DNA of 64,000 nt. It comes from Lepisosteus oculatus. Taxonomy: Eukaryota; Chordata; Actinopteri; Semionotiformes; Lepisosteidae. Shown piece by piece: positions 10,381-22,820 of this stretch. The number at the start of each line of letters is the position of its first letter. Positions within the stretch are counted from its first letter, which is position 1. A program made the translations under genes and the position numbers. Where the stretch lies: assembly GCF_040954835.1 (NCBI RefSeq), contig NC_090723.1, forward strand, positions 8,690,001-8,754,000, written 5' to 3'. A model generated the notes under the pieces. The model made no database searches and had not been told where the DNA came from. It was given only the letters and a program-made list of their open reading frames with translations.

Positions 10381-13300
10381 CTATATTTTTCTGAAAAAGG
10401 CCCCAGAAATGAACGTCCGCCTCCTTTTCCTCATCATGGGCGGGCACAGCTCCCACAGGACAGTCCTCTCCCACCGGAGGAGCACGGCAGCTCTCATCGC
10501 CAGCGCTGCAAGCGCACGGCTGGTGGTGTGACTCAAGAAGGGTACCCAAGCCAGGGACAGAGCCCAGCCTCAAAGGAGGGAGGTCTTGACCCGCTCTCCA
10601 AGAGAGAAACCTTACTGATTCACGCAGTCAGGATCCCTACATTTCAGTCTTTTTGATCAATTATTAGCAGATCTAAGGACGCTGCTTGACCAAAAGCCAG
10701 TCTGGTGTCACTGCCTGACCAACTGCTGTGTGACTTTTAAAGCATATTAGTGACAGCGCTTCTTAAATGGCCTTTGGCATGTAATTCATTTTCAAAGTCC
10801 TTCTACAACACAGTTTCACGCAGAGTGGCTGAAATTAAGAGGACGATCTCTTTGACTAGGCAGAAGGGATCTATATCTCAAGAACAGCTTTTCTCCTCTC
10901 TCCGTGTCTTACTGCCTGCTGCCTGCATTCCCAAACCTCTCTCCCTGTCTCTTCTGTTTTTGAGAAAACAAAATGCCAGGGTCTGGCCGTTTACCTGCCT
11001 GGAATCTGCACTGTGTCACATGCGAGTCACCGAGCTCAAACAGGACAAGACAAGCTCCCTTGGCACACAACTTCATCTTACAACAGCTGCCTGGAATACA
11101 GGGGCCCAGAAGGCTAGTGGACAGAACCGAGCTGAGCTGAGTCCACATGGCTTTTAGATAACTGTTACCGGTCTGTGCAAACAGTGCATCGGTATCGAGA
11201 GGAACACCGAGAAAAAGCATAAGCCTGGAACAGTTTCTCAAAGCAGAAATCTGAGCAAACGGCACTGGATTCTGACAGCTCAGTTAATATCAGCTGCAGG
11301 CTACAGGATAACATTGTCATCATTCCTTCTCCTTTCATGACTTTACATGCACAAGGTTCCAAAAATGACCCGTCCATTTTTCAGCACTGAACTGAGGATG
11401 AGATTGGACACCATGCTTTCCACCAAGTCACAGAGTGGGTTGAGTAATTTGACAACTCTTTTTGAGTCATCTGTACGCAGAAAGGTTTTCTGGGGAATTT
11501 TACCTGCTCTATAAAAAGTTGAACCACCTCCTGAGACACGGCGGTCTTTCAATTAGCCCATACAGCACAAACAGTCTCGGGTTCTAAAGGTCTTTAAATA
11601 TTAACACTGAACATTTCAAAGAGTGTCCTCCTTAGGAGTTTGTCTCCTTAGCATTTAAAAAGTCTTCTCCTATTTAGTGGCTTTATTTCATTCTGGAGTT
11701 CAGTTAATTAGAAAATATTTAAAAATTTCTTCAGACTTAAGAAAGTGTATTCAATGTGCACTTACTCCTGGAGTGAACTCTGTGTAACCCTTCTATACAT
11801 ACATCAACATCCCCAGTAATTTTCATGACAAGGTCTTCTAGATTTCACTCCAATTTCTTAATGGCTGAACTGAATCAATTAGTGACTTAATAGATCTTAC
11901 AAATGTTTCCAAGTCTTTTAGTCATTGAAGAGTGCAAAATAAAAGAAAGTGAAAAATAAAATAGAGTAAAGTAGAGTAATAAAATAGAGTACAAAATAAA
12001 CTAAGAGCTGACCTACATTCAGGACCCTTTTACTAACATATGTTATTCCATCACATGATGTCACTTCAACTTGCCAAACATTTGCTTCTTACCAAACAAA
12101 GTGAGCTGCTTCTCACTTAAAACTGAGTGTTTCTCCCCGTGAATCCCTCCAGCAAAGTGACTGTGGTTGCGGATCTTTCAAAACAGCTGAAAAAGGACTT
12201 TTGTCTGAATAAAACACTTTAACCTTGGGCACAAACACAAACTCCTTTCAGCATACATGGTAACATTTTTATTTTAGTCAGTTGTTGAATAAGATGTCCC
12301 AATAAATAATCCTGAAAATAGTTTTTTTTAATAATCACAAGTAAAACCTTTTACAAAAAGTATGGTTAATTTGAAAAGAAGCACCCTAAACCCAGAGGGC
12401 AATATTAATGTCACTAAACTGGGATCTAGTGAAGACTCATTTATTGCTAATTACAGTTTAAAGGGAGGTATGTAGGTGGAAATAAAACACCGAAAATGTA
12501 GAACAAGTGCTTTGAAGTGCAAGAACCACACAACGGGTATTGTTTGCATGTGGCCCCCAGTGATGCCAGGGAGATCTGCATGAGCCCTGCAGCCCTGAAG
12601 GTGAGGCAGGAGCAGCCCAGCCCCGCCCCGAGAAACTCAACAGCGCGCGCTTTCCGACACGCTCCTGGAGAAGTGCGATCCTCCTTGCGGGTCGTTACGC
12701 AGAGACACGGGGCGGAATTAACTGAACATATGTTTATTTAAATGTTCTCCACATTTGGTGCGAAAAAAAAAAAGCTTCAGGAGGCACCACCTATGGAGTC
12801 TGTGAAAGCAGAGAGAGGGAGCAGGAGGGAAATGAAGAAGAAGCAGAGAGAGAGGAAGAGAGAGGCAGCACTTAGTGCCCTGTGGAATTCGCACCCGATA
12901 TCACATGAACTGCTGGAGAAGAAGTGCAAATATATTCCACCGCAACCCTAGAAACAAACAAGCTGCTGCTTCCTCAGTTTATAATTAGCTGGTAATCAAT
13001 GCTGGGTTTGCTCCTGCAAAGCAGCCAGCTAGCCTTGCGCTGAGCACTGAGGTGGATCAGCCTTGCAACACAGAAAAGGCCAGAAACAAAGAGAGAGGGG
13101 CTTTCAGAGGGCCACAAGTTTATAATAGGCCTGTATCACTGGGTGTCCTTCATTCTTCTTTTACTATCTTCATTACCTCCAGGGACGGCAACAGATCTGT
13201 ACTTATGTGGTCTGTTATGTGGACACCCCTCCTGACTGGAACTGCACGTCCCTGACAGCAGGGCCCTGGAAGTTCAGTCTTGAATGCTGCACTCTGGCAT

Positions 13301-16300
13301 GAGTCAGGCTTCATTGACTTACTCAGCCATGCAAAACCGTTTTAACTGCCTGTGCAGGGATGCCCCAGATATGACTCTCATTCAGTCTGGAATGGAAATT
13401 ATTCGGTTTGTCACAGCAAGAGATTAAAATAAAATTAATACTTTTGAGTGCCCACCCAGAGAATCAACTGGAATCTTTTAACCGTCTGTCTCGATCCGAC
13501 GTTGTTCAAAGGCTCAGCTTTAGTTCCGCGATACGGGCACTACGGCATCATACGGCCGCCCAGAGCCTGGCTGGCTCCAGCTGAGAAGAAGAGCAGGAAG
13601 TCAGGTTGAATTTGGGCAAGACAAGTTTTGAACTACTTCCTGGAGCGACGTAGCCTACACTGTTTGCTAGGTTACTACATAACAACTAGTTGCGATCTTA
13701 AGTTTTCTCGTTCTTCCAAAAGCGTGATGCTCGGCTGTAATGGTAAGGCACTTTGCAGTTGATGGGGTACAGCAGCTGCCGCCAGAGGCACATTCCTCTA
13801 GCCTGAGCGTGTGCAGAAGTTTCAAGCTGCCCTTCACAACACGGCCCTTAACTCACAGGGGCATTGCAACCACACAGAGGCAGTCCTAACCCCCCCGAAC
13901 CCTGCACCCACTGAGAAATACTGCTCCAAGCAGTAGATAAACCGTCACACAATTGTGCATGTGCTAAGTCTCACCACTTTTCACGACCATGTGCGAGCAC
14001 CATAGCCATCGTCCATGATCTGCACCCTCATGCAAATTTAAAGTCGGTAATTCTTTGTGGTTAAAATGTATTTTACCATTTCCACTCAAAGATCATATAT
14101 ATATACATTTTACCACCCAACTCTGTTTTACCGTATCTCTTTTACTACATTCTTACCAATGTAACAAACAGTGGCTATTCAAATTCGCTTTACTCTCCTA
14201 GCAAATTTAAAGTTAACTCAAGGAGCTAGGGACAAGCGAACAAGGGCTGAAGCTGTAGTGACTGTTAACAAGCAGATTCCTAATGCAATGCACTAGGCAT
14301 CTGGCATGAACGAATTACCGAGCTTCACACAGTGCATGACGTTCACATGACCGAGCACACTTCCAGACACCTCTTAATGAGCATGCCACTGCTGCCCTGT
14401 TCAGGATTCTGTGATCATAGCTGGATTTGCAGCCAAGGAACTGGGCATAGATTCCATGTGTCCATGACACCAGAAGGTTTCCGGAAAACACTCCAAATGA
14501 CAGGCGTTTTTTTTTTGTTATTTTTTGTCAGTGACCACTACAGAGCACTAACCACAGACTAAGAAAAGGGGGAAGACAGTTGTTTTGAGCATAGCGATGC
14601 TGTTGTCTGTCACAGAAACTCAGTGTTGTCTCAGTTCAGACACCATGCTGATCAACTACTCAGAAGTTGAGAGGAGCACCTCTGAACGAAAACAGAAAAC
14701 AACAACAAAACAGAAACGCCAAGAGAAAAGAGCTGGCTGCACACTGGTGCTGAACATCCCTCCAGTTCTTTGTTTTTTATATCAGATTAACACGATGATG
14801 TTTTGATTTCCAGTCCTCATCTGAAGCACTGCACACAAAAATAGGTGAACGAGTTAAACTTCCCCCATAGAAAGATAGCAGAGTTCCATTCCAGTTCTTT
14901 ATACTTATATACGTAAATATTAGGTTGCCATAGCACCCATTTCCTAGGTTCTGTACATCAGTCCTGGTATCGCATCTGCCTCCTATCACTGCTCTGTATC
15001 TCTCCCTGCTCGGCACAGAGATATGGTGCATCAGTAGCCTTCTGCCATTTTATTTTTATCACTGTGATCTATGTAGGTTGAAAAGGGTGTACAGAAGTAC
15101 CTAAACACTTCACCCTTTATTTTTAGTCACATTACAAAAACAGGCACGAGTTACTTTCTGTACAAACGCCTGGAAGAAAAAGGAGAGGGCTTTTTCCCAG
15201 GATTCGAATTTTTTCAAGTCAAGAAGTTAATTTTATTTTTTGGGGGGGAGGAGATGATCAGAGAAAGCACATCAAGTTACTAATGAAAGAGGTCATTTGC
15301 TTGGTTGCTAGTTTAAATCTAAAAGACTTATTACTGCACTGATGAAATCTGCAGATGAAACCTGTGATAGTTCTTACAGCTTCCGTAGTGCTTTTTTTTT
15401 CTTGCTTTTAGTTCACCCAGGGCGCCAGGGTAGAGCTATGAAAAGATTGTGTGTTTAGTCACCCTGCTTGATTTCTGTGCATTTCAGTAAGTTCACTGCA
15501 AGTTCAAGACAAGTTCAATTAGGGAGCATAAAGGAAATAAAGGCTGGGGCTCAGAACGAACTGCAAGAAAACCTAAACATTTTAAGAGCTTTTCAAAGCT
15601 GCTCTCTGCAAATGCTCGTATTTTGGGTTTGTAAGGAACCTTAATACATAATTATTTAAAGATATATTCTGAAATTACAGTAGAGTGTTTACTGAAGCTG
15701 CTAGCTTATGACCTTTCTTACCACTGCTATTAAAATTAACCATGTGGCAATACAAACTCTTTACTTTCTCTTTCGTCGCCCAAATAAAGAAGCTCTGCTG
15801 CACTGACATTGCGAAGATGGGAGTCTCTATCCTGTAATATCTGGCATTTCACATGCCAGGGATCCCACAAATTAAAGTGACTGACTGTGTCAGTAAAGCA
15901 CAGACATTCTGATGTCTCTGTTCCTGCCCCTGAAACTCCAGAAACTGACTGGGCACGTTGTAACTTGTCTCACCGACAGCGACACATCACAAGACGTCAA
16001 GTCTCTTGCCTCCATCTGCTCTTCCCCACTCCCGTGTTCCGTGATGTCCTACACTCTTTGGTTGTTAATCCAAACAGTTAGAGCAACTGGATGGCACCAC
16101 AGCAGCCTGGCCAAGCTACCAGCTGCTGAGCTCCTGTGAGGAGCTTGTGTGGTCTCATCATGTTCACCTGTGCTTCATCCCACTTCCCAGAGACATGGAG
16201 GCTGCCTTAGGTCAACTGGTTTCTGAAATTGTCCCCGTGTATGTGCATCCTGTGACTGTCCAGGGAGCTTGTCCTGCCCTGCATCCTACACTTCAGGACA

Positions 16301-17700
16301 GGCTCGAGCTTTGACAATAGATGTATGGAGAGTTACAGAGAAGAATAAAATGTAGATTTTCTTAAAATCTCTATTAAACATTAGGTTGTACCCCCTTGAA
16401 CGGAACGTGGTAAAAAATATATTTTCTGTTTTATAATACAGGACTTCCACAAAACATTTTTCAAAATTATTCTGCATATTAGTGCCTGTAACCCAGATGT
16501 AATCCTCAGATCCCTATATGGCCAGAAGTGTACCTGCTCTGTGGCAACACAATAAATATGGAGCACAAAACACTTGCACTTTATCACTACAAAGAAAAGA
16601 ATAACTCACTTGCACACCTGCTTGTAAACGGAAGAGAAGTTATAGCAAAGAACAGGGAAACTGTTACATTATTAGATACAGCTGCAAACGTAAGATCCTC
16701 CAATCAGTGTCTGAAACAAAGTTGCGATAGTTGAAACAAACTACAGTGATTTGTGAATGACACCTTCTGTAAGTTTGTTGAAAAGGTGTCATGTACGAAT
16801 GGCAGTTTAGACGTGCCAGTGAATTAATTATTTGTGAGGCGGGGGGCCAGTACTGTCTGTAGTTGCTCATAGCTTCAGTGTTACGCGTCAAAGCAGCGAT
16901 GTTCCCTGCAGCTGTGGCCGTTTATATTTTTACTCTTTTGTTCACTACACGGGGGCTGGCAGCGTCCCGCCCAGACGTGGTGGAGGACCAGCCCACGCTG
17001 ACCCACTTGGCGCGTGTGCCCAGCCCGGATCAAGCTCTCGTTTCTGTCCTGTGGTATATTTAGCCCTCGTTCAGGAAATACCGCAGTGGCGGGGGGGTAG
17101 GTGTGGGGTGGAAGGGGGAAATCGGTTGGGTGAGAAAGAGATGCTGTTGAAGATCCCAGGAAGAGGAGAAGGACCCCCCATATCCTGTAATGAAACTGCT
17201 TCTTCCTCTGCACCTATTCTCATTTCCCTTGCAGCTCCCCCCATCCACCATCGCCCAGGACGGTGCTGCAGATGGTACCCGTTCTCGGTCACAGCATGAT
17301 GAGACGACGGGAGATCCGAGGAGCCTCCTGCCCTCTCCTGCTGCAAAGTCAGAAGCGCACACAGCGGCGATGAGAGGCGGAGGGCTTAAGTTAGCTAGCC
17401 TGCCGCCCCATCAGCGACATCGGCACATTCAAGCGTGCAGAGCATGGCCAGGCCTAGAGAGACCTCACGCTGACGGCAGAAGGGTAACGGAGGGGTGGGG
17501 TTACATTCAAACTAACAAGAAGTTACAAAAACTGTGTCAAAAGAGTAAAAAAAAAAAACACAGGCCTTGGTGCTGCACTGTGCGCGGTGCAGGCAACTCA
17601 AATGTCAGGGGGAGACGAGAAGGACCGTGTGCGCATGTGGCCCTGCTCTTGGACTCCACACTCCACTCAGGCTCTTTCCAACTACTCTCTGGCACTGGGT
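10381..17700. other. Intergenic DNA, no gene seen
   Basis: Mostly AT-rich single-copy-looking sequence. CpG-dense pockets occur near 12610-12720, 13490-13570 and 17280-17480, separated by ordinary DNA. Other visible items are an AG-rich run at 12795-12870, a short (TA)n at 14095-14106, and TA-rich low-complexity segments near 11940-12000. Open frames up to about 130 codons (for example at 10750-11157) show no domain or conserved motif and are judged spurious. Confidence 0.5.
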
Positions 17701-17859
17701 TCTGTGGGGGGAGGAGTGGTGGCTCAGTGTGTGAGGTGGTGGTTATGGTGGGGGGGGGGGATTCTGTTTATAGGGCTTAAAAGGGTCTACAGCTGGGTGG
17801 GGGGGGTATCCGAATGGGTTTAAGCAGCCACATAACCTGACACCAGCCAGCAGGGAAAG

Positions 17860-18260
17860 CTCATTTCCCCTTCGTTATTAATTTATCTGGCTTTACCAGT
17901 CGGCCTCTATCTGTATCAATCATCCAATCTTTTTGTTTTTAATTATTTTTAGCTGGATCTTGCTGTGTCTGCTCCCTGGGCTTGATCGTACGTGAAGTCC
18001 GAGCCCCTGCAAAGCCCAAGGTGTACCCGGAGCGGCCACCCCAGGACAGAGCTGTAAAAACAACAACAACACCACCACCACCACTATCTTACTCCCAGCC
18101 CACAGCCTGCAGTGCTAGATAATGAGTGTCAATCTGTCTAAGTGCCCAAGCGCTATTTCGGCTAACGTGTGTCTTGTAATTTGCGAGGCGCACATGACGT
18201 GCCGTGACACGGGCCTCGTCCAATGTAAATTACATGAACCTTAATTAAAACAGCCAGAAT
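17860..18260. promoter_or_regulatory. Homeodomain-core-rich block, possible conserved non-coding element
   Basis: Repeat-free stretch with clustered homeodomain and GATA-type cores (GTTATTAATTTATC, ATCAATCATCCAATC, CCTTAATTAAAACAG) and a CpG-bearing segment GCACATGACGTGCCGTGACA. Unlike its neighbours it contains no transposon signature. This is a composition-based guess at an enhancer-like element; cross-species alignment would decide it. Confidence 0.2.
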
Positions 18261-18579
18261 TCCCCTTCGAGCCCAGGACTGCTCTCAGAAGGAGCACGTC
18301 TTGCGTCCAAGCTGTCCCCTCACAAAAGATTACTGGAGTAAAACCTGATAAAAGCACAGCGGACTGAAGTACAGAAAAACAGGATTATGCCGAAGAGGGG
18401 GAAAAGCGCAACAAAGCATTGCACAAGATCAAGAGTGCCCTCGGTAAAGCAAAGTAAATGTACATTGCAGTATAAACATAGGAGCGTGGTAAACTGCAAT
18501 GTTACCATGCTTACGTTCCGCAGGCACATTTTCTAAGGTCTCTGGAGACCGCAGAATAGGAGGGAACATCACTGCAGTA

Positions 18580-19045
18580 GTGGGCAAATGTATTTGACTA
18601 CATTCCACCTCAGTGCACTAGTGCTGGTAATGTTAGAGAGCTGCAGTCAAGTGCACTCGCATCTGCATTTGGGAGAGCAGCCTGTATATACGTCCAAGGA
18701 AAGTCATTCATTCCTTGTTTATAGCTAAGAAGTGCAATACATACCTTCTACGTCCAGTTTGAGAGTACAGTCCAGTAGAGCTATACAGTGCAAGAGTGCG
18801 TGAGGAATTACAGTTCAGAGGTCACAGGTCCTGTCTGAGAAAGAGAGTCAGGAACTGACTATCCCAACTTCTGTAGGCAGTTTATTGCACCACTGAGGAG
18901 CAAGGAACAGACTCTGGGAGAGGGAACAGAGAAGAGATACATTAAGTCTAGCAGAGATAAGGGACAAGGGATAAGAGGAGTGGAACGGCTGAGACAGCAG
19001 TAGGCAAGACCAAGAAATGCTGGCCTCAACCTGGCCCCACAAAGC
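18580..19045. repeat. Possible unclassified interspersed repeat
   Basis: The segment containing GGCAGTTTATTGCACCACTG and AGGAGCAAGGAACAGACTCT, with flanking GAGAGTCAGGAACTG, resembles sequence I associate with dispersed fish repeats of uncertain class. I see no second copy in this window, no terminal repeats and no target duplication. It is recorded only as a candidate. Confidence 0.25.
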
Positions 19046-22000
19046 TTATGTGCCTTCTGCTCCCAGTCACTTTATTGTATTTAAAATTCATATCTTAATT
19101 TGCACTGTGTCCACCCATTCACCCTTCTAATGAGGAGCTTCAGTTCCCTGAAAAACCTCTCCTGGCGCAGCAGTAAAGAACAATGGAAAAACTGTAGGAA
19201 TGGTGGGATCTTGGAGTCCTTGCTCTCAGGGTTCCAGGGATTGTCCGGTTTTCTAGTAACTCATTTGACACGGTCTTTTATGGAAGGCCAGTTATAACAG
19301 CAGGGCAGGCACCGCAAGCTGGCTCACTGCTTTAATAAAAGCGGTGGTGCTGTGTGTGTGTGCGGGGGGGGTGGAACGCTGGTGAGAGGAAGTGGAGAGG
19401 GGAAGTTCCCATTTCACAGGGAGTGATAGCTTGCAGGGGATAAATGGGGCTGGGGGGGGGGCAGGAAGAGGGGCAGGCGAAGGTATTTGGGTCTGGTGCC
19501 AGCTGAGCAGGGCTCTGCAAGCTTGCATTCCTGGAAATCAACGCTACAGTGTTCAGTTTCATCCAGCTCTCTTCGCTTCCAGCCCCCCTCCCCCAAGTCT
19601 AGCTACATCAGGATCATTAATAATGCTAATGTAGCAGGCTGGCATCTGTCAATGAGAGCGGCTGCATAGTTTTCCCCCTCGATTCAACCTCCGTCTTCTG
19701 TTCTCTCCTTCCCTTGGCCTCTTTTATTCTCTCTCTTCCTCATGCAGGACAACTGTCTTATCAATGAAAGTTTTCTGCTCAAGTCTCAAAGCCAAGGTTA
19801 GCACAGCCCAGTTGTACGTGTCTGCTCTGTCACACCTTCTAGTGATGTGGCTCTGGAGTCCACTGTCAGGTTCTACACGTGACCTTTGAACCCTGTCAGC
19901 CCAACTCAACAGTATGCACGGACTTGTACACTTTCCTCAATAAAAGTATAAAATTAAAACAGCACTAATGTCAGGAAGAGAGGTGTTTAAATAACCCATG
20001 AAGAATGTTGAGAGTCATTCTATAATTTTGTGATAGTCACACAAGTCTCAGGTTAATTCAGGAGAAAGGATGCCCCCTGCTTGAAGGAATCATTCCAGCT
20101 GGTTAAATGCAGTTCCCAGGTCCCCTTAGAGGTAGCCTGTTCTATTACAGAACAAGCTGCTTCCTGCCGAGTTGCTCAGATCAGCTGGTGCCAAGTCTGG
20201 CTGTGGGCCAGATGGGATAGCCATCTCTGTCTGCGAGAGGCCCAGGACTGAAAAGCAGAAGAACAATTTGGCCTAGGAGTGAGGTTCAGGGGGTTGTGAT
20301 GAGCTTACAGAGTCTGTACTAGCCGTGGTTCAGAGCCCAGGTCAGGAGAGACACTGCAGGAACGTCGCTACCTCCAACTGCAGCTGTGAACAAGCCAGGC
20401 TTTCACTGTTGCACTTAAATGCCAAGTTATGTCCACTAGTATTTTGACTCCTCTACTTTTTGCCACGAATATTTGAAGGAAATTAATATGCACTGCTTTT
20501 TACATAGTTTAAGCAACGTATGTAACTTCTCAGCCATACAGAAGGAGGTAGTAACAAGTATAATCCTAAATCAAAATTTCAGTGAATCAAAGAACTATAC
20601 TTAACATGTTCCAGTTATACAAAAGATTGGTTAAGAGTTTCAGGACAGACAAAGAGCAACTTGAATGCAAATAGAAGCTCAGGATATTGCACACAAATGT
20701 ACTACTCAAGGCAAAGATTCTCTTTTTCAGCCAAAACATGGTGCTAATGTTGCACAGGGGCAAATGTTTTGTGATGACACTCAGCGGAGTCATGCGCTGA
20801 TGCTCTGCTGTACAGGATCAGAATGTCTCTTCAGCTGTTAACCAGCTTGTCGCTCTGAGACATCTTGACAAAGAAAAAGGTCAGTGAACCAAGAACAAGT
20901 GGACAGAGCTGTGAAACTAGCAGTATAATCAATTTAACACAGGTACATTACATGTTACCATTGCCTTTTAAAATTTGTTAAATTAATTAAATTAAAATTC
21001 TGTGCAAAAGTGGATACATAATTGTTATTTTTATGCACTTGGTCTCAGAAAACAAAAACTTAACCCACATCCATACAGAGCAGCCAGAAGTGGTAGACCA
21101 CAGAAAGATAACTTCTTAACTGGCGATCTATATGGTTTTCACACAAAAACATCACAGTGTTATTCATAAATACAACATTTTTAGTACACACCATCTTATT
21201 TCCAGAAATCATACAGTACAGACTGTATACTACACAGTACTGCACATTCAAAGTAGGCATATAAAAGGAAAATAACTGTTAGAATTAAACACTTTGAAGC
21301 TGTAACTCCGACTCAAGTTTCCTCTCATCAAATGCCTCACCTAACATTAAAACAGCAAGACTGCACAAGCACTGTCCTCCAGTCTTGCTTGGCACTGGCA
21401 GTTTTACACAGAGCTGGGCTCGCTCTGCTCTCTCCCTACTCTGGCAGTGGTGGTGATCCTGGGATCAGCTCCTCACGCTCGGAGTTGACCTCACCATGTC
21501 CTATGAAGCCAGGGAAAGTTTAGTTTCCCCCTAAATCCCCCCCCTCCTCCATCTCCGTTGATTTCTGTCGGCCCTGCTTAGCGTGACGGGGAGAGGCCAG
21601 GCCTCGGGGCGCGTGGGCCGCGGGGCTGGCTCCAGCTCATCAGTACCATTAGGCCGCCGCGCGATGATGGGCGCTGACCCCTCCCGGCGCCACACGGCCC
21701 ACGACACGGCTGGCGTGAGGGGTGCCAGGGTCAGGCCCACCGCGTGCCAACAGTGCTCCAGCATGCCACGGTTTCACAAGGCTGCCATTGGCCCTGGGGG
21801 GTAAAAAAAACAACCATCCTGCTCTTCATCCCCCTCCTTCCTTCCCCACCTGTTTCGCCAGGGTCTTGTGCTGAAGTGCATTGTTTTGCAAGTTACTTGG
21901 GTGAGAGAAATAAAAAAACCCATCAGCTTACTTTCTAAGCTGCTAGTTAACGCTTATAAGTGGAATCTTTTTCGTTAACAGTTGCGAGATTTTTGGAACA

Positions 22001-22590
22001 AATAAACAGTGTTATGATTTGGTGTAAACAAGGCTAGGGACACTTCCCTCATCTTTGTGTCTTTTTTTTCGCTCATTTTTAAGTTGAAGTTAAAAAAAAA
22101 ACTGAGCCTCTCAAGTGGTTGATCTGTGTCAACAGAAAGGTCTCTGGCCCTGGCTTGCTGATCACACTTTTATCCAGGCGATTATTTTCAAATGCTCTGC
22201 GCAACACCTTTAAAATAACTGAAAAATTGAACTGAAGGCACTTTATTTAACCGTCCAGAGGACCCCTTAGTTAAAAAGGCACTTTGTACAGCTGAGGATG
22301 CTTTGTTGCAGCAAAGATGGAGATTGTGTTCGTTTTCCCTCTGACAACACGCCACAAACTCCCCCTGGGTTAAACAGCAACAATCGGGGGCGGGGGGGAC
22401 AAAATGTGAAGCAAACGCAAAATGAAAATACTAATGACGATAACAGTATTAGAAAAAAAGGTACTTTTAAAAAATTAGAAATATGAAGTGACAAAGGGTG
22501 CCCTTTGTATGGAAACTGATGTGGCAAAAGGCTGACACTGTACACCCTACGGGGGATAACCTTCCCGTCAAGATCAAATGACAAAAGTAG
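19046..22590. other. Intergenic DNA with one CpG islet
   Basis: No gene recognised. G-rich simple runs lie near 19365-19375 and 19450-19460. A compact CpG-dense islet lies at about 21570-21760, with CTCGGGGCGCGTGGGCCGCG and CCGCCGCGCGATGATGG, embedded in AT-rich DNA. Open frames overlapping the islet have no recognisable domain. Confidence 0.5.
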
Positions 22591-22820
22591 GTCAGGGCGG
22601 AGAGAGAGGGGGCAGCAAGGAGAAGAGAGAAGGGGGGGAGAGGGAGGAAGAGGGGGGAAGAGGAGACAGAGTGAGGGAGGAAGAGGGGAGAGAGAGGGTT
22701 AGGCAGGGGAAAGAGAGAGGGCAGCAAGGAAAGCACAGAGAGAGAGGGAGGAAGAGGAGAGAGGGAGGGAGGGGATGATGGAGTGAGGGAGGAAGAGGGG
22801 AGAGAGGGGGGTAAGGAAGA
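22591..22820. repeat. Polypurine (GGA/GA-rich) tract
   Basis: About 230 bases that are nearly all G or A on the plus strand, with recurring units such as GGGAGGAAGAGGGGAGAGAG. The complementary strand is a C/T tract whose translation is a low-complexity Pro/Ser/Leu string. Such homopurine tracts can form triplex (H-DNA) or G-rich structures and mutate quickly in length. They are non-coding. Confidence 0.85.

Noticed and set aside
17190..17780. 196-codon plus-strand open frame
   Set aside because: It crosses a CpG-rich pocket, a poly-A run and G-rich simple sequence. There is no domain and no conserved motif, and composition shifts along the frame follow the local DNA.
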